Assembly: GCF_033441515.1 (NCBI RefSeq)
Contig: NZ_JAWQJT010000003.1
Coordinates: 186,001-250,000, forward strand
Source of the DNA: Amycolatopsis solani
GTDB taxonomy: Bacteria; Actinomycetota; Actinomycetes; Mycobacteriales; Pseudonocardiaceae
Length of the DNA stretch: 64,000 nt
Direction of reading: 5' to 3'
Below, piece by piece: positions 25,901-32,300 of the stretch (position 1 is its first letter; each line of letters opens with the position of its first letter). Position numbers and translations under genes: made by a program. The notes beneath the pieces are model-generated. The model was given only the letters and a program-made list of their open reading frames with translations, did not search any database and was not told where the DNA came from.

Positions 25901-27108
25901 CCGGCGTAGGTGTTTTCCGGCCAGGGAAGAGGTTCGCGGGCGACGCGCAGGCGCCAGTCGTCGAACCGGATGGCCGGGTTGGGGTGCTCGTGGTTGCGGC
26001 TGGGCGGGACCTCGCCGTGAGCCAGCGAGAGCGCGACCTTCAGCAGGCCCGCGATGCCGGCGGCGCCTTCGAGGTGGCCGATGTTCGTCTTGACCGAACC
26101 GACCCACAGCGGGTCTTCGCCGCGGCCGGGCGCGAACACGGCCCCGAGCGCGGCGGCTTCGAGCGGGTCGCCGACGCGGGTGCCGGTGCCGTGCAGCTCG
26201 ACGTACCGGACGGCTTCGGCGGGGATGTCCGCGCGGCGCAGCGCGGCCCGGATGACCGCTTCCTGGGCGTCGGCGCTGGGCGTGGTGAGGGTTTCGCTGA
26301 AGCCGTCGTTGTTGACCGCGCCGCCTTCGATGACGCAGTGGACGCGATCGCCGTCCCGCAGCGCGGCGGCGAGGGGCTTGAGGACGACGAAGCCGCCGCC
26401 CTCGCCGCGGACGTAACCGTTGGCGCGTGCGTCGAAGGTGTAGCAGCGGCCGTCGGGCGAGAGCCCGCCGAACCGGTCGGCGGCGATCGTGCTCTCCGGG
26501 GCCAGGTTCAGCTGGACGCCGCCGGCCAGCGCCAGCTCGGCCTCACCGCTGCGCAGGGCTTCGCAGGCGAGGTGCACGGCGACCAGCGACGACGACTGCC
26601 CGGTGTCCACCGACAGGCTCGGCCCGCGCAGACCGAAGGCGTAGGAGATCCGGTTGGCGACGACCGCGCGGCTCTGCCCGGTGAGCGTGTGGTGCCCGAT
26701 CGCGTTCGCGCCGCGCTGCTTGAGCAGGGTGGCGTAGTCGTCCGCGCTCGCGCCGACGAAGACGCCGGTCGAGGAGCCTTCGAGGGTTTTCGGGACGATC
26801 CGCGCGTCTTCGAGGGCTTCCCAGCCGAGCTCGAGGGCGAGGCGCTGCTGCGGGTCCATGGTCGCGGCTTCGCGGGCGGGGATGCCGAAGAACGCGGCGT
26901 CGAAGGTGTCCACATCGGACACGAACCCGCCGCGGCGAGTCCCGGGCGGCACATCGGCGCGGCGGTCCGGCGGGACGTCGCCGGTGCCGTCGGCGCCTTC
27001 GCGCAACAGGGTCCAGAAGGCGCCGGGCGCGGGCGCCGCGGGCAGGCGGCAGGCCAGGCCCACGATCGCGACGGCACCTTCGCGGACAACGTGCTCGGCT
27101 CGATCCAC
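1..27108 (-). CDS. Gene A: type I modular PKS, loading module plus five extension modules (3' end beyond window)
   Basis: A single minus-strand frame is open from 27108 to base 1, about 9036 residues. It encodes a cytosolic polyketide synthase megaprotein that starts the chain and extends it five times. The order read by translation is KSQ-AT-ACP, then five repeats of KS-AT-DH-KR-ACP. The start is GTG at 27108, preceded by GGGAG at 27116-27120 with 7 nt spacing. The N-terminus is only about 10 residues before the KS and has no docking coiled coil, as expected for a loading protein. The last ACP serine is near residue 8956. The final ~40 residues contain [13 protein letters not shown] and EEIAARLE, typical of a PKS C-terminal docking helix, so little of the gene is missing. 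All six ATs carry the malonyl signature HAFH, every extension module has DH and KR, and there is no ER. The expected product is a conjugated polyenoyl thioester passed to a PKS encoded to the left. It is separated from the DUF2306 gene by a 603-nt divergent region. Confidence 0.96.
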   Translation of the reverse strand, partial: MDRAEHVVREGAVAIVGLACRLPAAPAPGAFWTLLREGADGTGDVPPDRRADVPPGTRRGGFVSDVDTFDAAFFGIPAREAATMDPQQRLALELGWEALEDARIVPKTLEGSSTGVFVGASADDYATLLKQRGANAIGHHTLTGQSRAVVANRISYAFGLRGPSLSVDTGQSSSLVAVHLACEALRSGEAELALAGGVQLNLAPESTIAADRFGGLSPDGRCYTFDARANGYVRGEGGGFVVLKPLAAALRDGDRVHCVIEGGAVNNDGFSETLTTPSADAQEAVIRAALRRADIPAEAVRYVELHGTGTRVGDPLEAAALGAVFAPGRGEDPLWVGSVKTNIGHLEGAAGIAGLLKVALSLAHGEVPPSRNHEHPNPAIRFDDWRLRVAREPLPWPENTYAGVSSFGMGGTNCHLVLSAVPRTTQPPRPKTGSAPWVLSARTPRALRGQAEALTGRDADPLDIAHSLATTRSAFPHRAVVLDPAALPALAAGEPSADVVSGTAGEHRLAILFPGQGAQRPGMGRELYERFPVFAEALDEICARCDTERPLRDVLFAEPGSADAAVLDETGHTQPALFAYEVALYRLFASWGVEPAYVAGHSVGEIAAAHVAGVLSLDDACVLVTARGRLMGSLPPGGAMVSVRAAAAEVEPLLGDGVVLAAVNGPAHVVLAGPEEPVLALAARFEAEGRKVSRLAVSHAFHSPLMDPMLAEYRRVVEQLDLRAPRRPIVSTVTGREIRQAQLGDPEYWVRQARDTVRFADAVTALSRQGITAFLELGPDGTLTSLVRAGLGGDAVAVRSSRSRRPEDFGAVAALAELHVHGIDVDWTKLTGGGRPLDLPTYAFDRERHWFDAPEPKPAAAPVDRDLLKLVTAEAAAVLGTAVDPTTSFRELGFDSAMNVDLAVRLGTATGRTLATTALFDHPTARALAEHLAGAAPVTAPGITSSGDADPVVIVGLGCRYPGGAGSPEELWQLVESEVDAITAMPADRGWPASVLGTGRPGGFLADVAGFDAGLFGISPREAQAMEPQQRLVLEVVWETLERAGIAPSSLRGTRTGVFVGATAQDYGPRLAEGTGDAEGYVLTGTSPSLVSGRVAYVLGTGGPAVTVDTACSSSLVALHLAVRSVRSGETALAIAGGVTVMAEPGIFVEFAKQGGLSEDGRCKAFGDGADGTGWAEGVGMVVVERLSRARELGHDVLAIVRGSAVNSDGASNGLTAPSGPAQQRVLREALGDAGLAPADVDVLEAHGTGTRLGDPIEARAALAVYGQERETPLLLGSIKSNIGHTQAAAGIAGVIKMIAAMRHGVVPRTLHAETPSSHVDWTAGAVDLVTAAREWPDAGRPRRAAVSSFGISGTNAHLILEQAPADAIAEPAREVVAAAVPWVVSAQSEAALRAAVESLRDFEADPIDVGHSLLTTRSSFDRRAVLLGGAEIASGTAPALAPSVAAVFAGQGTQRVGMGRELAARFPAFAAAYAEICAHFPAEVAAAIATEDPAELDRTGVAQPALFALEVALFRLAESLGVRADRVAGHSIGELAAAHVAGVLDLPDACTLVVARGRLMEALPEGGAMIALQATEAEVRPLLTDGVAIAAVNAPESLVVSGEESALLRLAASFEEARRLSVSHAFHSPLMTPMLDAFRRVAEGLTFHEPTLPVVSTVTGRPAGPGELTDPGYWVAQVVATVRFADALESLRDNGIGTFVEIGPDSTLAGLVARTLPEASPVPLLRSDRPEETAFATALGRLHVLGAELDWTAFYAGTGARRVALPTYAFQHERFWVTARPSARPFDRSDHPLLGAAVELPGEDGVVLTGHVSPDALPWPAGHVVEDRILFPGTGFVELALRAGAELGCGALAELTLTAPLPLPADGVTVQVRVGADDGGRPVTVHSRAAGGPWTEHATGRLVPAVAAPVLPDGERGEEIDVAELYPTLAAAGLAYGPAFRGVRAAWHEGDDLCADLVLPQEAGDPAGYLLHPALFDAALHLVPFLGLDPRPRARLPFVWSDVGLHAVGASALRLRLRRLGPDTVTLSVTDPEGAPVATVGSLVLRPPADAAPAAPPLLHVEWTRKDLGAPAELTWAVVGADEDGLGALLAGRHAVPSSADVLLVPVPDAVGLPVPAAVRLVTATVLSHLRGHLEDGKRLVFVTRGGPVAAAVEGLVRSAQAERPGRFFLLSGVPSAAELAALPTSGETEARVRDGRVEVPRLAPVPAGEPGAVEWGTGAVLITGGTGGLGGHVARHLVTAHGVTRLVLAGRRGAEAPGARELAGELTALGAAVDVAACDVSDRDAVAALLAAHDVTGVVHAAGVLDDGVLDALTPARLAGVLAPKVDAAWHLHELAPELSAFVVFTSVFGVLGNGGQGAYTAANAVLDDLVRTRAAAGLPARAIAWGPWARESGMTGTLSEAGLRRMARAGLPAHSVEEGLAWFDAALAGAEPAVVAAHVDRAALRALDVVPPVFHRLAPPRPRRAAAAATDFGALVVSTVANVLGHASAASVDSSLTFRELGLDSLTSVELRNRLAEATGRRLPATLVFDHPTPDAVTAFLEDGLSLRPAKVAAPRGDDPIVVVGMACRYPGGVASPEDFWELLTEGRDGITPMPADRGWHVPGADFAGGFLHEATGFDADFFGISPRDALSADPQQRLLLEVSWEAFERAGIDPTSLKGSDTGVFAGVMYHDYAAIAQDPEARGFDVNGTAGSIASGRVAYALGLEGPAVTVDTACSSSLVALHWAAQALRSGECSLALAGGVTVMSTPATFVDFARQGGLAGDGRCKSFSDDADGTGWSEGVGLLVLERQSDAVRNGHRVLAVLRGSAVNQDGASNGLTAPNGPSQQRVILSALAASGLSTSDVDVVEAHGTGTTLGDPIEAQALLATYGQDRSTPLLLGSVKSNIGHTQAAAGVAGIIKMILAMRHGVVPKSLWAGTPSSHVDWASGSVELLAEAREWPAADRPRRAGVSSFGISGTNAHVVIEAPVVEPVPAAERPVVPWVLSARSEAALTDQIARVTAVSPAPLDAGFTLATTRARFPHRAVLLAGADGVREVARGVAAPGPLAFLFTGQGAQRLGMGRELAAEYPVFAAAFDEVLAGFDDSVRAVVWGADAEALAATGVAQPALFAIEVALSRLLASWGVRPDFVAGHSVGEIAAAHVAGVLSLADAVTLVSARGRLMQALPRGGAMVAIEASEEDVRAELIDGADLAAVNGPRSVVVSGVEAAVLSVAARFGKSKRLKVSHAFHSSLMDPMLAEFRAVVAELSFAPPQIPLIAAGDVTSPEYWVDHVRATVRFADALGSLREAGVTRFAEIGPAAVLSALLDDPAAVVTPVLRRDRPEPVSILEALGRLHVAGSTVDWPAWFAGSGARVTDLPTYPFQHQRFWPSAPGHPLLGPALDLTDGGVVRTSLLTTATQPWLADHEVHGTPVLPGTAFAELALAAGVDLAVEELTIESPLALAEDRHLQVRLSTADEEGAREVTVSSRPEGTDDPWVRHATGRLVPEVALDEDSVPAAALATPATGSAAAPGAAGAPGGAAVSGSAAAAGLASSAAVPGAPGAAGRAAVPGSAALSAAVGSTSADTWPPVGAEPLGLTDLTDRLAADGLGYGPAFPGPTIAWRRDHEIFAEVALTGPQRPEASAYGLHPALFDATLRLVSLLDPALTGSVPFSWHGITLHATGAAALRVRLTPADGGLRLTATDPAGNPVVSIERLVLRRPGAAKTPQPLLRLDWTPVTPQPIPADVLTITGDLTDVPRSLREVTTHVLTELQAALTHDRTLVVVIPAADPVAAAAGGLVRAAQAEHPGRFVLVETDGSLDPVVAGDEPVLKIDGGRLLAARLARVTEPPAEPAEREGTVLITGGTGGLGSAVARHLAARGRDLLLVSRSGVADPALLAELGDRVEVAACDVGDRAALERLLHGREITTVVHAAGVLDDGTLAALTPERFETVLRAKADGAWYLHELTGPGTELIFFSSVVGTFGGAGQANYAAANAFLDALARHRPHTVSLGWGPWESGSGMTSTLSEVDLRRLAEAGLPPVTLDAGLALFDAARGAGDPALLPLPLDLAAVRRQPEVPHVLRGLVRPGRRRAAAGSAQAVDLTRTLAPLPAPERAEALAGLVATHVALALGHADAAAIDPARAFSDLGFDSLSGVDLRNRLAAATGLRLPSTLVFDHPTVTALAGHLLTELFDAAPPVAETRRAVTGDPIVIVGMACRYPGGVRTPEQLWELVRDGRDAVSEFPTDRGWDLDSLYDPDPAHPGTSYTRHGGFLHDAAEFDAEFFGMSPREALATDAQQRLLLETSWEAVERAGIDPAGLRGTSTGVFAGVMYHDYSRLLGGSEDAEGYLTSGSAGSVASGRVSYVLGLEGPAVTVDTACSSSLVSLHLAAQALRSGECDLALAGGVTVMATPSTFVEFSRQRGLSADGRCRSFGDGADGTGWAEGAGMLLLERLSDAERNGHRILAVVKGSALNQDGASNGLTAPNGPSQQRVIRAALAAAGLSTSDVDAVDGHGTGTPLGDPIEAQALIATYGRDRETPLLLGSVKSNIGHTQAAAGVASVIKMVLAMRHGVLPRTLHADTPSSRIDWEDGGVALLGAAAEWPETGRPRRAAVSSFGISGTNAHAILEQPPAVPDALPVPTPAVVPWPLSAKSEPALRAQAAGLAAFADEPLDAGHTLAGRARFAHRAVVLATDPATTRAALTLDHPAAVTGAAMPGKTAFLFSGQGGQRAGMGRELARRFPVFAEAYDAVLAEFGPDVVAVVRGDDQDRLDRTEFAQPALFALHLALLRLAGSWGVTPDLVAGHSIGEIAAAHAAGVFSLADACRLVAARGALMQALPDGGAMVAVVATEADVRPLLGPDVAIAAVNGPRSIVLSGRAEAVEAVAARFEKTRRLTVSHAFHSPLMEPMLAEFAEVLSGLTFSPPKLPFVSTVDSAADPATVDYWVRHAREAVRFADAVTALTGAGVTRFVEAGPDGVLSALVPDGLAVPLMRRGRGEEAGFVEAAARLFVAGVDVAWPTGGRLVELPTYPFQRERFWPAPRPVRAAGTAAHPLLDDVVALAGSDEVVLTGRLSVAAQPWLAEHVVAGATLLPGTALAELAIRAGDECGCPRLDELTMAVPLVVPARVQVRVGEPGEHGTRPVAIHSRQSEEDDWTEHATGTLSPATSAPEPEAGAWPPADAEPVALEDFYPDFAADGFDYGPRFRGLRAAWRRGSEVFAEVALDTEFHAEAAEFGLHPALLDAALHALTLRPDTPPRVLPFSWRGVSLHASGAVALRVHVRADGLSLTAPDGTPVATIDALDLREHRPAAQRTDALFTLDWTPVPTPTAAPAVRWGDDPFGLALPAVENLTGAPLVVTCLTGDADVPASAHDLTCRALELAQRWIAESETGKLVFLTRGATDGTDLPAAAVWGLIRAAQSEHPGRFGLVDFDGSAPPELLLAALSSGEPQLALRGTTLLAARLTPALSRESAGSWDSVLITGGTGGLGAVIARHLVSQGTRRLLLVSRRGADSPGAAELAGDLAEAGADVTLAACDVADQEELRELLRGREFTAVVHAAGVLDDALLADLTPERLAAVHRPKAQAAWNLHELTPAGTTLVLFSSVSGTLGLPGQGNYAAANAFLDALARHRPNTVSLAWGPWVPTSGMTADLGDTGVERLARAGYPPLTVEQGTALFDAALATGEAVVLPVRLDRAVLRRRDDLPYPLRGLVRPARRAVAKAERRLRGRAEAEAVVANEVAHVLGHRGTGRITPAKSFSELGFDSLTAVELRNRLTAATGMRLPATLVFDYPTVGALAEHLAGDAPAEAAPTAKAVDGDPIVIVGMACRYPGGVSSPEDLWRLVTEERDAITGFPADRGWDLTALYDPDPAHPGTSYTRHGGFLHDAADFDAGFFGMSPREAVATDVQQRLLLETSWAAVESAGVDPSSLRGSATGVFAGVMYGDYSRLLDGGEDAEGYKTSGSAGSVASGRVSYVLGLEGPAVTVDTACSSSLVALHWAAQALRSGDCDLALAGGVTVMSTPAAFVEFSRQRGLAPDGRCKPFSGSADGVGWSEGVGMLVLERRSDAERHGHEILAVVKGSAVNQDGASNGLTAPNGPSQQRVIRAALAGAGLSTSDVDVVEAHGTGTTLGDPIEAQALLATYGQDRETPLLLGSVKSNLGHTQAASGVAGIIKVVQAMRHGVVPRTLHVTEPSGHVDWTAGAVELATAGTAWPDRGRPRRAGVSSFGISGTNAHVILEQPAPGPAHERPAAPEVPWLVSAKTPEALRAQARRLSLHIGQHDARDVAWTLAHGRARFDERAVVFGENALTALAGGTEHPDVVTGGPAPGRTAFLFSGQGSQRLGMGRELAADPVFATALETVLAELDPAVRAVMWGDDAAALERTEYAQAALFAVEVALFHTLTARGVRPDYVAGHSIGELAAAHVAGVFSLADAARLVTARGRLMQALPPGGAMVALRATEDEVRPLLTGEVGLAAVNGPRSVVISGAEDAVAAVAAHFGDAKRLAVSHAFHSSSMDPMLAEFGEVAAGLTYHEPSIPVVANGSVTDPAYWVRQVRDTVRFADALRALRAWHVDKFVEVGPDAVLAGLAASDDAVVVPLLRRDRDEPRTFRTALARLFAAGVPVAWAGLADGRAVPLPGYAFQHERFWPAARHGAGDPAGLGLGAAGHPLLGSAVDLADGGGRLLTGRLSLAAQPWLADHTVLGSAVLPGAAFTELALALGAVRELAVVEPLVLPAEAAVHLQVRVAEPDDDGLRDFGVYSRAEGDDGAWTRHATGVLEPDPGTAPRDATLPATAEPLDVGDAYDRLAALGLGYGPAFQCLRRAWRHGDDVFAELSLGDEPAGAFGVHPALLDAALHAVALTAGHDRPHVPFGWRGVRLYATGVALLRVRITPAGTDAVSLSFVDAEGALVAEVDEVSFRPAAAARTQDALFRLGWIPATPVRKPGERVVVEADGPTRALELVQDWLAEPRDAELVFRTTGATDGTDLAAAAVWGLVRAAQAEHPGRFALVDCADPADAGLAAGEPQARVRDGVVEVPRLAKAPAEPAPLGWDPDGTVLITGGTGGLGRLLAKHLVTAHGMRRLLLLSRGGEADVTELTEAGAEVTVAACDVTDRAALAAVLDGHRLTAVVHAAGVLEDGTVEAMTGEQLDRVWRPKAEAAWLLHELTADLDGFVLFSSVAGTIGGAGQANYAAANAYLDALAEHRAARGLPAVSLAWGPWAGVGGMTAELSGAEVARMARAGITALTAEDGLALFDAAVGAGVPALVPVRLAATASGEVAAPLRGLVRATTRRVDGGLAERLAGLPEAERHDVVADVVTTQVAAVLGHADRTAVEPSRAFSALGFDSLTGVELRNRLATATGLRLPTTLVFDHPNSAALTAFLLAELTGAETAVIEARPARGRDHDPIVVVGMGCRYPGGAASPDEFWDLVAAGRDAVGPFPADRGWDLSALYDPDPDHPGTTYARAGGFLSGAADFDAAFFGMSPREAVATDVQQRLLLETSWEALENAGIDPATLRGSATGVFAGVMYSDYGGLLAGSDYEGQQGNGSAPSIASGRVAYTLGLEGPAVTVDTACSSSLVALHWAAQALRSGECSLALAGGVTVMATPATFVEFARQRGLSPDGRCKAFSDDADGTGWAEGVGLLVLERQSDAIRNGHRILAVVKGSAVNQDGASNGLTAPNGPSQQRVIRAALAGAGLSTSDVDVVEAHGTGTALGDPIEAQALLATYGQDRETPLLLGSVKSNIGHTQAAAGVAGIIKMIQAMRHGVVPASLHTGTLSSHVDWTAGAVDVVTEPRAWPAAGRPRRAGISSFGISGTNAHVIIEQAPEVPAPAEEPEGPVIWPLSARSAAALQAHATRLASTVDDVPAGEVGRALTRRSRFAHRAVVVSERPAEALAAFAAGEPSPDVVEGVATPGPTAFLFSGQGAQRPGMGRELATRFPVFAAAYEEVLDRLDPAVRSALDDDRVHRTEYTQPALFAFEVAAARLLESRGVRPDFVAGHSVGEIAAAHLAGVLTLDDACVLVSARARLMGALPEGGAMIAVQASEADVRPLLGEGVDLAAVNGPTSVVLSGLEEAVTAVAGKFGKQRRLRVSHAFHSLLMDPMLAEFGAVVAGLTFAEPRIPLIASGDVTDPAYWVRHVRDTVRFADALERLAGATRFVEVGPDAVLAGLVDVPDAVVVPVARRDRAEDRTFLGALARLHVSGLDVDWAAGEGPRADLPAYPFEHRRFWPPSRPAGDARGGHPVLGAAVEVAGTGTLVSTGRLSASAQPWLADHTVFGANLVPGTAFLELARHAGAQAGCARVDDLTLLAPLVLTGGVTVQVSVGAPEANGHRPVDIHSHGEDGQWTRHATGVVTPDVLPPDAEAGEWPPAGAIPVPLDGAYEGLADRGFGYGPAFQGLKAVWRRGDELFAEVRIEEAEGFGLHPALLDAVLHSKLVADPDGPPALPFTWRGVAVHRPGATDLRVRLAPAGPDTLSLTIADASGAPVASVEGLTVREAGQLRAAHLYRLNWTPVAPAPAGVVTVSGYALDGLTAVPEFVEVVVPAGADIRTVTADVLALVQTWLGDPRFSGAKLVLRTRGALDGEDFAAAAVWGLVRSAQQENPGRFVLVDSDGSRSPQNFLGSGEPELSIVDGVASAARVGRATPGEPGTAWDRDRAVLITGGTGGLGALVARHLAAGGHRHLVLASRSGQAEPGLLDELADLGARADVRACDVGDRAAVAGLLDGLDLTAVVHAAGVLDDGVVGALTPERFDTVLRPKADGARHLHELTAGRDLAGFVLFSSLAGTFGGAGQANYAAANAVLDALAVHRQRRGLPGVSLAWGPWTAETGMTASLPEAEIRRLARAGVGLLAADDGLAAFDAVRGGTDPVVVPVHLDLPALRALDDVPPVLRTLVPPRQVAVRPAAPVPDLAPRLAGLGAAERIELLLDVVADAVAVVLEHGDQDSVGPDQAFTELGFDSLTAVELRRRLTAVTGLALPATLAFDQPTPRDLATHLAELLAPDEKPEQAILADLARLEKALRDTAIDPGAHEEIAARLE
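4923..9690 (-). other. Gene A module 4: KS-AT(malonyl)-DH-KR-ACP
   Basis: The KS cysteine is near residue 5980 in DTACSSS. The AT has [12 protein letters not shown] near 6502, malonyl type. The DH has [10 protein letters not shown] near 6686 and [10 protein letters not shown] near 6844, both intact. The KR has TGGTGGLG, a LED variant of the B-type LDD motif, and [10 protein letters not shown] near 7181. The ACP has LGFDSLTG near 7336. It is predicted to add an acetate unit and form an alkene. No sequence resembling an ER NADPH motif lies between DH and KR, and the spacing is too short for one. Confidence 0.9.
9691..14529 (-). other. Gene A module 3: KS-AT(malonyl)-DH-KR-ACP
   Basis: The KS has DTACSSS near residue 4366; its second motif reads DGHGTGT rather than EAHGTGT, with the catalytic histidine kept. 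The AT has GHSIGE near 4792 and [12 protein letters not shown] near 4888, malonyl type. The DH has [10 protein letters not shown] and [10 protein letters not shown], both intact. The linker just before the KR contains the translated palindrome PALSRES. The KR has [11 protein letters not shown] and [10 protein letters not shown] (active, B-type). The ACP has LGFDSLTA near 5752. It is predicted to add an acetate unit and form an alkene. Confidence 0.9.
10724..10749. repeat. 26-bp perfect palindrome inside coding sequence (gene A module 3)
   Basis: The 26 bases form a perfect palindrome centred on CACGTG, with core CTTTCACGTGAAAG. It lies within the open reading frame of gene A and is translated as part of TPALSRES, immediately upstream of the KR Rossmann motif. 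Related cores occur at 36731-36746 and 36771-36784 in the equivalent linker of gene D module 4. It resembles a small palindromic repeat element inserted in frame. Confidence 0.9.
14530..19428 (-). other. Gene A module 2: KS-AT(malonyl)-DH-KR-ACP with Ala/Gly-rich DH insertion
   Basis: The KS cysteine is near residue 2720 (DTACSSS). The AT has GHSVGE near 3137 and [12 protein letters not shown] near 3230, malonyl type. The DH has [10 protein letters not shown] (intact HxxxGxxxxP) near 3409 and [10 protein letters not shown] near 3642, where the residue four after Asp is Arg instead of His or Gln. Between the two DH motifs lies an Ala/Gly/Pro/Ser-rich insertion of about 65 residues, listed separately. 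The KR has [11 protein letters not shown] and [10 protein letters not shown], predicting an active B-type reductase. The ACP carries LGFDSLSG. It should install a double bond if the DH tolerates the insertion. Confidence 0.9.
16408..16611 (-). repeat. Low-complexity Ala/Gly/Pro/Ser insertion inside DH of gene A module 2
   Basis: About 65 codons here translate to an Ala/Gly/Pro/Ser-rich tract with imperfect repeats such as [16 protein letters not shown] and AAVPG. It lies between the N-terminal hotdog and the WPPVGAEP segment that in the other DH domains follows directly. At the DNA level a GGCAGCGCCGGGTGC-like unit recurs near 16460 and 16550. It looks like a slippage-expanded interdomain loop. 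The reading frame is kept on both sides. Confidence 0.85.
19429..24260 (-). other. Gene A module 1: KS-AT(malonyl)-DH*-KR-ACP
   Basis: The KS has DTACSSS near residue 1108 and EAHGTGT; its surrounding sequence differs more from the other KS domains of this gene than they do from each other. The AT has a GHS serine near 1530 and [12 protein letters not shown] near 1627, predicting malonyl. The DH histidine motif is [10 protein letters not shown], so the conserved glycine of HxxxGxxxxP is aspartate; the second motif [10 protein letters not shown] is intact. The KR has [11 protein letters not shown] (B-type), a serine in FTS and tyrosine in [10 protein letters not shown]. The ACP serine is near 2507 (LGLDSLTS). 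It would reduce the acetyl starter. Whether it also dehydrates is uncertain because of the DH change. Confidence 0.9.
24261..27108 (-). other. Gene A loading module: KSQ-AT-ACP
   Basis: Residues 1 to about 949. The ketosynthase active site reads DTGQSSS, with glutamine at residue 171 (CAG, bases 26596-26598) in place of the catalytic cysteine. The other KS landmarks are intact (ELHGTGT and [12 protein letters not shown]). This is the KSQ type known from loading modules, which decarboxylates ACP-bound malonate rather than condensing. The AT has GHSVGE near residue 606 and [12 protein letters not shown] near 702, the malonyl signature, so the starter should be acetyl made from malonyl. The ACP carries LGFDSAMN near residue 895, with the phosphopantetheine serine. 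There is no KR or DH. Confidence 0.94.
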
Positions 27109-27115
27109 CGCGGCG

Positions 27116-27120
27116 CTCCC
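27116..27120 (-). promoter_or_regulatory. Ribosome binding site of gene A
   Basis: On the minus strand GGGAG is followed 7 nt later by GTG at 27108. This decides the start, because the frame has no ATG nearby and the KS begins about 10 codons later. A 14-bp GC palindrome (27135-27148) lies just upstream in the probable leader. Confidence 0.7.
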
Positions 27121-27281
27121 AGTGATCCGGTTCGGGCGGGCGCCCGCCGCCTCGCGACGCGGGAGCCACCGCCGGGGTTTCAGGTTTCGGGTTTCGGACT
27201 TCGGGTTTCAGGTCGAAGGCGACTATGCCGCCGTCCGGCCCGGTTTTTCCCCAGAGATCGCGTGGGTTGCGGGTGGCCGGA

Positions 27282-27333
27282 CGACAGGAATGAGTCATTC
27301 ACTGCGTCCGGCGACAGGAATGAGTCATTCACT
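27282..27333. repeat. Tandem direct repeat with GAATGAGTCATTC palindromes
   Basis: A 22-bp sequence is identical at 27282-27303 and 27312-27333, a period of 30 bp. Each copy includes the 13-bp palindrome GAATGAGTCATTC (27288-27300 and 27318-27330). The same palindrome recurs twice in the hairpin at 27439-27491, again 30 bp apart. Confidence 0.9.
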
Positions 27334-27438
27334 ACGTTCGGCGGGGGTGGGTGGCGGGGGCGGGAGCGGGCCGACGGGGGCCTAACCACGCCGGCGCTGG
27401 TCGCGCGGCGGCGAGTGGCGGCGGCAAGTGGCGGCGGT

Positions 27439-27491
27439 GTCGCGAATGACTCATTCGGGACCTCGGAGGTCCCGAATGAGTCATTCGCGAC
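27439..27491. repeat. 53-bp palindrome (26-bp arms, 1-nt centre)
   Basis: Arms 27439-27464 and 27466-27491 are perfect inverted repeats around a single G at 27465. Each arm contains GAATGACTCATTC or its complement (27444-27456 and 27474-27486). It could act as a terminator-like cruciform, a regulator site or a repeat element. There is no adjacent T-tract, so a classical intrinsic terminator is less likely. Confidence 0.9.
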
Positions 27492-27560
27492 CTCCGGGGG
27501 CGATGCGGGCGGGCAGCGGGGCAGACCAGGACGGGCCGGGCCGGGCGCCGGGCGGAGACA

Positions 27561-27639
27561 GCCGGGCGGGGCGCGGCCGGGGCGGGGCGGGCCGGGGCGG
27601 GGCAGGGGCGGGACGGGCCGGGGCGGGGCGGGGCGGGGG
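27561..27639 (+). other. G-tract with G-quadruplex potential upstream of DUF2306 gene
   Basis: The plus strand holds more than ten runs of three or more G with 1-3 nt spacers, ending about 73 nt before the DUF2306 start codon. This meets the usual pattern for intramolecular G-quadruplexes, and it would lie in or near the promoter or leader of that gene. It may simply reflect low-complexity expansion. Confidence 0.75.
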
Positions 27640-27697
27640 TCAAGTCTGCGGTTTTCCGTGGTTTCCCGGCGGCATGCTCTTCGCGCCGGATGTCCCG

Positions 27698-27705
27698 AAG
27701 GAAGG
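27698..27705 (+). promoter_or_regulatory. Ribosome binding site of DUF2306 gene
   Basis: AAGGAAGG lies 6 nt before ATG at 27712, a strong Shine-Dalgarno match. It supports this start over any start further upstream in the repeat region. Confidence 0.8.
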
Positions 27706-27711
27706 CAGGCC

Positions 27712-28491
27712 ATGGCAAGCATCGGACGGGCGTTGAGACGCCCCTGGATCGTCCCCTTCTACTTCCTGGTGTTCGGGTTCCTGGCGTTCCGGCTGCCCAA
27801 CTACCTGGGCTTCGACCCGAGCAAGTCGACCGCGGCGACTCGCCTCGACCTGCCGTTCTACTACCCGCTGCTGGTGGCGCACATCGTCTTCGGGTCGGTG
27901 GCGTTCGTGACGGCGTCGATCCAGGTCTGGCCGTGGCTGCGCAACCGCAAGCCGAAGCTGCACCGGATCTCCGGGCGGATCTACGTGCTCGGCGGTGCGC
28001 TGCCGGCCGGGCTCGCGATTCTCACGATCACGCCGTTCCTCACGCACGGCGCGGGCCAGAAGGCGGGCAACGCGCTGCTGGGCCTGCTGTGGCTGGGCAC
28101 GACGATCGTCGGGTTCCGCCGGGCGCGGCAGGGGCGGATCGTCGAGCACCGCGAGTGGATGCTGCGCAGCTTCGCGCTGTGCTTCTCGATCCTGGCGTCC
28201 CGCTTCTGGCTGGGCCCGGCGATCCTGTGGCTGGAGCCCGAGGTCTTCACCATGGGCGTCGACGGCCCGCCGGCGGTGCAGGACCAGGTGTCCACGCTGA
28301 CGTCGTGGGTGCCGTGGGTGGTGAACCTGCTGATCGCGGAGTGGTTCAACCACCGCGCCCGCTACAAGGCACTGGGCCGACAGGCGGCCAAGCGCGCGGC
28401 GGCGAAGGTCGCGGTGCCGGTCGAGCCGGCCCTGCCTGCGGACACGAAGACCCCGGTCCTGGAGCGCCCCACCCCCGACCCCGTCCCCTAG
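27712..28491 (+). CDS. DUF2306-like integral membrane protein
   Basis: The 259-residue protein starts at ATG 27712 behind a good Shine-Dalgarno site. It has several hydrophobic segments: near residues 13-30 (WIVPFYFLVFGFLAF), 50-72 (PLLVAHIVFGSVAFV), 95-115, 122-140, 160-185 and 205-220. A conserved-looking HRISGRIYVLGG and EHREWMLRSFAL suggest the DUF2306 family of predicted four-to-six-helix membrane proteins, often near haem or cytochrome genes; this is from memory and no search was run. The tail is charged and rich in Ala, Lys and Pro. It is the only rightward gene recognised here. It separates the end of the C-D-E operon from gene A and has no obvious biosynthetic role. It could be a chromosomal bystander, or a membrane or resistance function, which I cannot decide. 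Confidence 0.85.
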   Translation: MASIGRALRRPWIVPFYFLVFGFLAFRLPNYLGFDPSKSTAATRLDLPFYYPLLVAHIVFGSVAFVTASIQVWPWLRNRKPKLHRISGRIYVLGGALPAGLAILTITPFLTHGAGQKAGNALLGLLWLGTTIVGFRRARQGRIVEHREWMLRSFALCFSILASRFWLGPAILWLEPEVFTMGVDGPPAVQDQVSTLTSWVPWVVNLLIAEWFNHRARYKALGRQAAKRAAAKVAVPVEPALPADTKTPVLERPTPDPVP

Positions 28492-28515
28492 TCTCGCGGC
28501 TGCCTTCCCGCGGCG

Positions 28516-28553
28516 GAGGAACCCCGGCACGACCCCAGGTGCCGGGGTTTCTC
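28516..28553. terminator. Hairpin terminator in convergent gap
   Basis: Arms 28516-28530 and 28539-28553 form a 15-bp stem with one G-U pair and an 8-nt loop; the core is AACCCCGGCAC/GTGCCGGGGTT. It sits 24 nt after the DUF2306 stop and 5 nt after the end of the minus-strand operon. It probably terminates transcription from both sides. Confidence 0.8.
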
Positions 28554-28558
28554 CGCGT

Positions 28559-28889
28559 TCAATCCAAGGGGACGAAGTCGCCGGCGGGCCGGGTGGCGTG
28601 CGTGGAGGCGCTGGTCAGGACGCGCCTTCGCACGATCCGGACGTAGGCGCCGTCCAGGGGGAAGACGAGCACGAACTTCCGCCCGTCGTGCCCGCGCAGG
28701 ACGCGCCCCTCGGCCAGGTTGGTCAGGAACTCGACGATGTCGCGTTCGACTTCGGCCGCGTGGTCGCGCTGCCCGTCCAGTGAGATGTCGTAGGTGGCGC
28801 GCCGGCCGGCCGCTCAGCCGCCACTTCGACGAGGCGCCGATCTCGTCGATGACCGCCGCGCCCGGGAACTCGCGGAGGAAGTCCAGCAC
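28559..28889 (-). pseudogene. Frameshifted small gene at end of PKS operon
   Basis: A GTG at 28889 begins one base after the stop of the upstream small gene and gives VLDFLREFPGAAVIDEIG in frame. That frame then becomes Arg-rich nonsense. A shifted frame takes over near 28798-28816 and reads ATYDISLDGQRDHAAEVE, then a plausible globular tail including GRKFVLVFPLDGAYVRIV, ending at TGA 28559-28561. Together they would make a coherent protein of about 110 residues. The switch lies in a GC repeat (GCCGGCCGGCCG), so it is either a real one-base indel or a sequencing error. I do not recognise the family. Position suggests translational coupling with the gene before it. Confidence 0.6.
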
Positions 28890-28890
28890 G

Positions 28891-29310
28891 TCAGTCCGCC
28901 GCGATGCCGCGCGCCGCCAGTTCCGCCTGCAGCTCACGGCCCAGGAACTCCGAGCCGAGCACCCGGCGCAGGTTCGGGAGCAGCGCCAGGTCCGCCAGCG
29001 ATCCGATGTCGAACAGGGCGTCCTCGCCGTCCCAGACCGGGGCGCACTCCTGGTAGACGCGCAGGCCGCCGTCCATCACCAGTTCGTCCACCGTCGCCAG
29101 CAGGGCCGGGGCGATCTCCAAGGCCGAGAAGTACGCCCGCGCTTCCGGCAGGACCTGGTAGGCCAGGCCCCGGTCGTACGCGTACTGCCACGGGTCGTCC
29201 GACGGCAGGACGTCGGCGATGCGGAACGGCGGGGCCAGCACCTCGTCGTCGTACATCAGCTTCTCGACGACGACCAGCTTGAAGTTGAAGTCCTGGAACA
29301 CGCCCCGCAC
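28891..29310 (-). CDS. Small hypothetical protein, DUF6892-like
   Basis: The 139-residue protein begins with GTG at 29310 (alternatively GTG 29301), one base after the stop of the terminal PKS gene, so it is probably translationally coupled to it. The sequence has FQDFNFKLVVVEKLMYDDEVL near the start and VWDGEDALFDIGSL near residue 95. There is no signal peptide or membrane segment, so it is probably cytosolic. It resembles a family I recall as DUF6892, small proteins of unknown function sometimes found near toxin-immunity loci; this is unverified. Nothing in it suggests a polyketide tailoring enzyme. The next gene starts one base after its stop, so the two look like an operon tail. Confidence 0.75.
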   Translation of the reverse strand: MRGVFQDFNFKLVVVEKLMYDDEVLAPPFRIADVLPSDDPWQYAYDRGLAYQVLPEARAYFSALEIAPALLATVDELVMDGGLRVYQECAPVWDGEDALFDIGSLADLALLPNLRRVLGSEFLGRELQAELAARGIAAD

Positions 29311-29311
29311 G

Positions 29312-32300
29312 CTAGCCGACCGGCGGGAGCCAGGCCCGCACCGCCGCGACCGCCTCCGCGATGTGCTCCTCGACGATCGTGAAGTGGTTGCCCGGCACGT
29401 CGGCCACCGTGTCCGCGTGGGCCCACGCCGAACGCCAGTCCACCGACTCCTGCGCCGCGACGATCGGCTCGGACGCGCGGACCAGCAGCGTCGGGCACGG
29501 CAGCGGCCCCAGCTCCCAGCCCTCCATCAGGTCGAAGCACCACGCCATCGCCGACAGGCCCGCGCTCGTCACCTCGGTGTACTGCTGGTTGCGCTTGTAC
29601 AGCCCCTGCATCAGGCCACCGCCGGCACTGGACACGAACTCGCTGTCCACCGCGTACGGGTCCAGCAGCGCGACGCCGGCCGGGGGCGTGCCGCGGCGAC
29701 ACAGCTCGGTCGCGATCGCGTGCACCAGCAGGCCGCCGGTGGACACGCCGAGCACGATCGCCGGTTCGCCGCCGGTGTACGCCGTGATCGCGTCGGCCTC
29801 CGCCTCGACCAGCGCCTGGCGGTCGGCCGGGAGTGCTTCGCCGTCGGTGAAGCCCGGGATGGGGACCGCCGAGACGTCGTGGCGGCCGCGGCAGGACGCC
29901 GCGAACAGCGAGTACTGCTGCACCCCCGCCATCGCCACCAGCGCCGGGACGCAGATCAGGTGCGGCCCCGGCTCGGCGTCCGGGGATCGGCGCGCGAGCC
30001 GCAGCGGGCGGATCGGGCGGGTCAGCTCCTCGGACGTGCGGAACTTCGGGCGCAACGTCGCCGCCGCACGCAGGAACGCGATCGCGTCCGCCTGCTGCCC
30101 GGCCTTGAGCGCCTCGGTGAACAGGCCCGCGATCGTCTCCGGGGCCTGCACGGATACCGTCGTCGTGACCTCGCCGGACGCCGGTTCGGTGGCCAGCTCC
30201 CCCGCCAGGTGCGCGGCCAGCTCTTCCGGGGTCGGGTGGTCGAACACCACGCCGACCTGCAGGATCAGGCCGGTCGCGGTCTGCAGGCGGTTGCGCAGGT
30301 CCATCGCGGTCAGCGAGTCGAAGCCCAGTTCGGGGAAGCTCCCGTCGGCCGGCACGGCGGCGGCGCTGGGGTGCCCGAGCACCGCAGCGGCCAGGCCGCG
30401 GACCAGTTCCAGCACCGCCGCCGGCCGGTCGCCGGAGGGCAGCCCCGCGTACGTCCGGGCGAACGAGCCCGTGTCCTGTTCCGCCGTGGCCGCCGAGCGG
30501 CGGGACGGCGGCGGCAGCAGCGCGTGCATCATCGGCGGCACTTCGCCGGCCGCGCGCATCGCGGCGAGGTCGAGCCGGATGGCCGCGAGCACCGGCTCTG
30601 CCGGGCGGGCCACCGCGGCGTCGAACAGGGCCACGCCCTGCTCGGCCGTGAGCGCCAGTGCTCCCCCGCGTTCCTGACGGCGGCGGCTCGTTTCGTCGAG
30701 CCGGGCGGCCATCACGCTGCCGTCCCCGGCCCAGGTGCCCCACGCGATCGACGTCCCGGGCAGGCCGAGACCACGCCGATGCCGGGCGAGGGCGTCGAGG
30801 AAAGCGTTTGCGGCCGCGTAGTTGCCCTGCCCGGCGGTGCCCGCGAGCCCGGCGAACGACGAGAACAGCACGAACGCCGTCAGTTCGCGGTCGCGGGTCA
30901 GTTCGTGCAGGTGCCAGGCCGCGTCGAGCTTCGGCGCGAACACCGTGTCGAGCTTCTTCGGGGTCAAGGACCCCAGGACGCCGTCCTCCAGCGCCCCGGC
31001 GGTGTGCACGACCGCGCGCACCGACGGCTCCGCGGCGAGCAACCGGGCCAGACTGTCCCGATCGGACACATCGCAGGCGCGGATGTCCACAGTGGCGTCC
31101 AGCCCGTCGGCGAACTCCGCCGCCCCGGGGGCGTCCGGGCCGCTGCGGCTGACCAGCAACAGTTCGCGGACGCCGTGCTCGGCGACCAGGTGCCGGGCGA
31201 CCGTCCGGGCCAGCGCCCCGGTGCCGCCAGTGACGAGCACCTTGCCCGCCGTCCAGTCCACAGTGGATTCCTCGCCGCGCACGCGGGTCAGCCGGCCGAC
31301 GTGCGGGACGCCGTCGCGCAGCACGACCTGCGGTTCGCCCGAGGCGAGCAGGCCGGGCAGCAGCGGCAGCAGGTCGCGGATGGACTGGTCGCCCTCGCGT
31401 TCGAGGTCGGCCAGCACGATCCGGCCGGGGTTCTCGGTCTGTGCCGAGCGCAGCAGGCCCCACGCCGTCGCGCCGGCCAGCGCGTCTTCGGTCGCGCCGC
31501 GGGTGACGAACACCAGCCGCGTGGTGCGCAGCCGGTCCTCCTCGAGGAACGCCTGGACCTCGCCCAGCACCCATTTCGTCAGGTCGCGGGCGGCCTCGCG
31601 GTCGTTCTCCGGCCGCACCGGCACCAGCGGCACGAGGATCACCTGGGGCGCGGGCAGGCCGTCGTCGAGGGCCCGGGACAGCGCGCCGAGGCCGAGGAAC
31701 GTCTCGACCGCGCGGCCGAGGGTGTAGACCGCGCCGGTCAGCCCGAACTCGTCGGCGCCTGCGACGACCCACGTGCCGTCGGCCAGCCGGCCGGGCTCCG
31801 GGGCGGGAACCGGCTGCCACTCCCAGCGGAACAGGCTGTCGCCGTACGCCGGAGCGGTCTCGATGGGCCCCGCCGAACGCAGCAGCAGCGAGCCGACGGA
31901 CACGATCGGCGTGCCGGTGGTGTCGGCGAGGTCGACGCGGACGCTGTCGGCCCCGGCCGGGCTGATCCGCACCCGGGCCCGGGACGCGCCGACCGCGTAC
32001 AGCTCGACGTCGGTCCACGAGAACGGCAGCCGGCTGCGGCCCTCGCCGGTGAACGACGCCGCGTGCAGGGCCGCGTCGAGCAGCGCGGGGTGCAGGGCGC
32101 ACGCCGCCGCTTCGGCGCGGTTGGCTTCGGGCAGCGCGACTTCGGCGTAGACGTCTTCGCCGTGCCGCCAGGCCTTTTCGAGGCCGCGGAAGAGCGGGCC
32201 GTAGCCGAAACCGTTTTCGGCCGCCGTTTCGTAGAACCCGGTCAGGTCGATCGGCGCGGCCCCGGCGGGTGGCCACTCGGCGGGGAACTCCCCCGGCTCG

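Larger units (their letters stand above)
27109..27711. other. Divergent intergenic region between gene A and DUF2306 gene
   Basis: This 603-nt stretch holds no gene I can support. It should contain the start signals of both gene A (leftward) and the DUF2306 gene (rightward), though I see no convincing -35/-10 pair. It contains four GGTTTC repeats at 27176-27213, four copies of GAATGA(G/C)TCATTC, a 53-bp palindrome at 27439-27491 and a G-rich tract at 27561-27639. The frames crossing it are repeat-derived and lack coding character. Confidence 0.8.

Noticed and set aside
26543..27298. A minus-strand frame starting at 27298 upstream of gene A
   Set aside because: Its first part is the GGTTTC and GAATGAGTCATTC repeat region, and downstream it is out of frame with the KSQ domain.
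27690..28646. Alternative plus-strand frame overlapping the DUF2306 gene
   Set aside because: It is Arg/Ala/Gly-rich without hydrophobic segments; the 27712 frame gives a coherent membrane protein with a good ribosome binding site.
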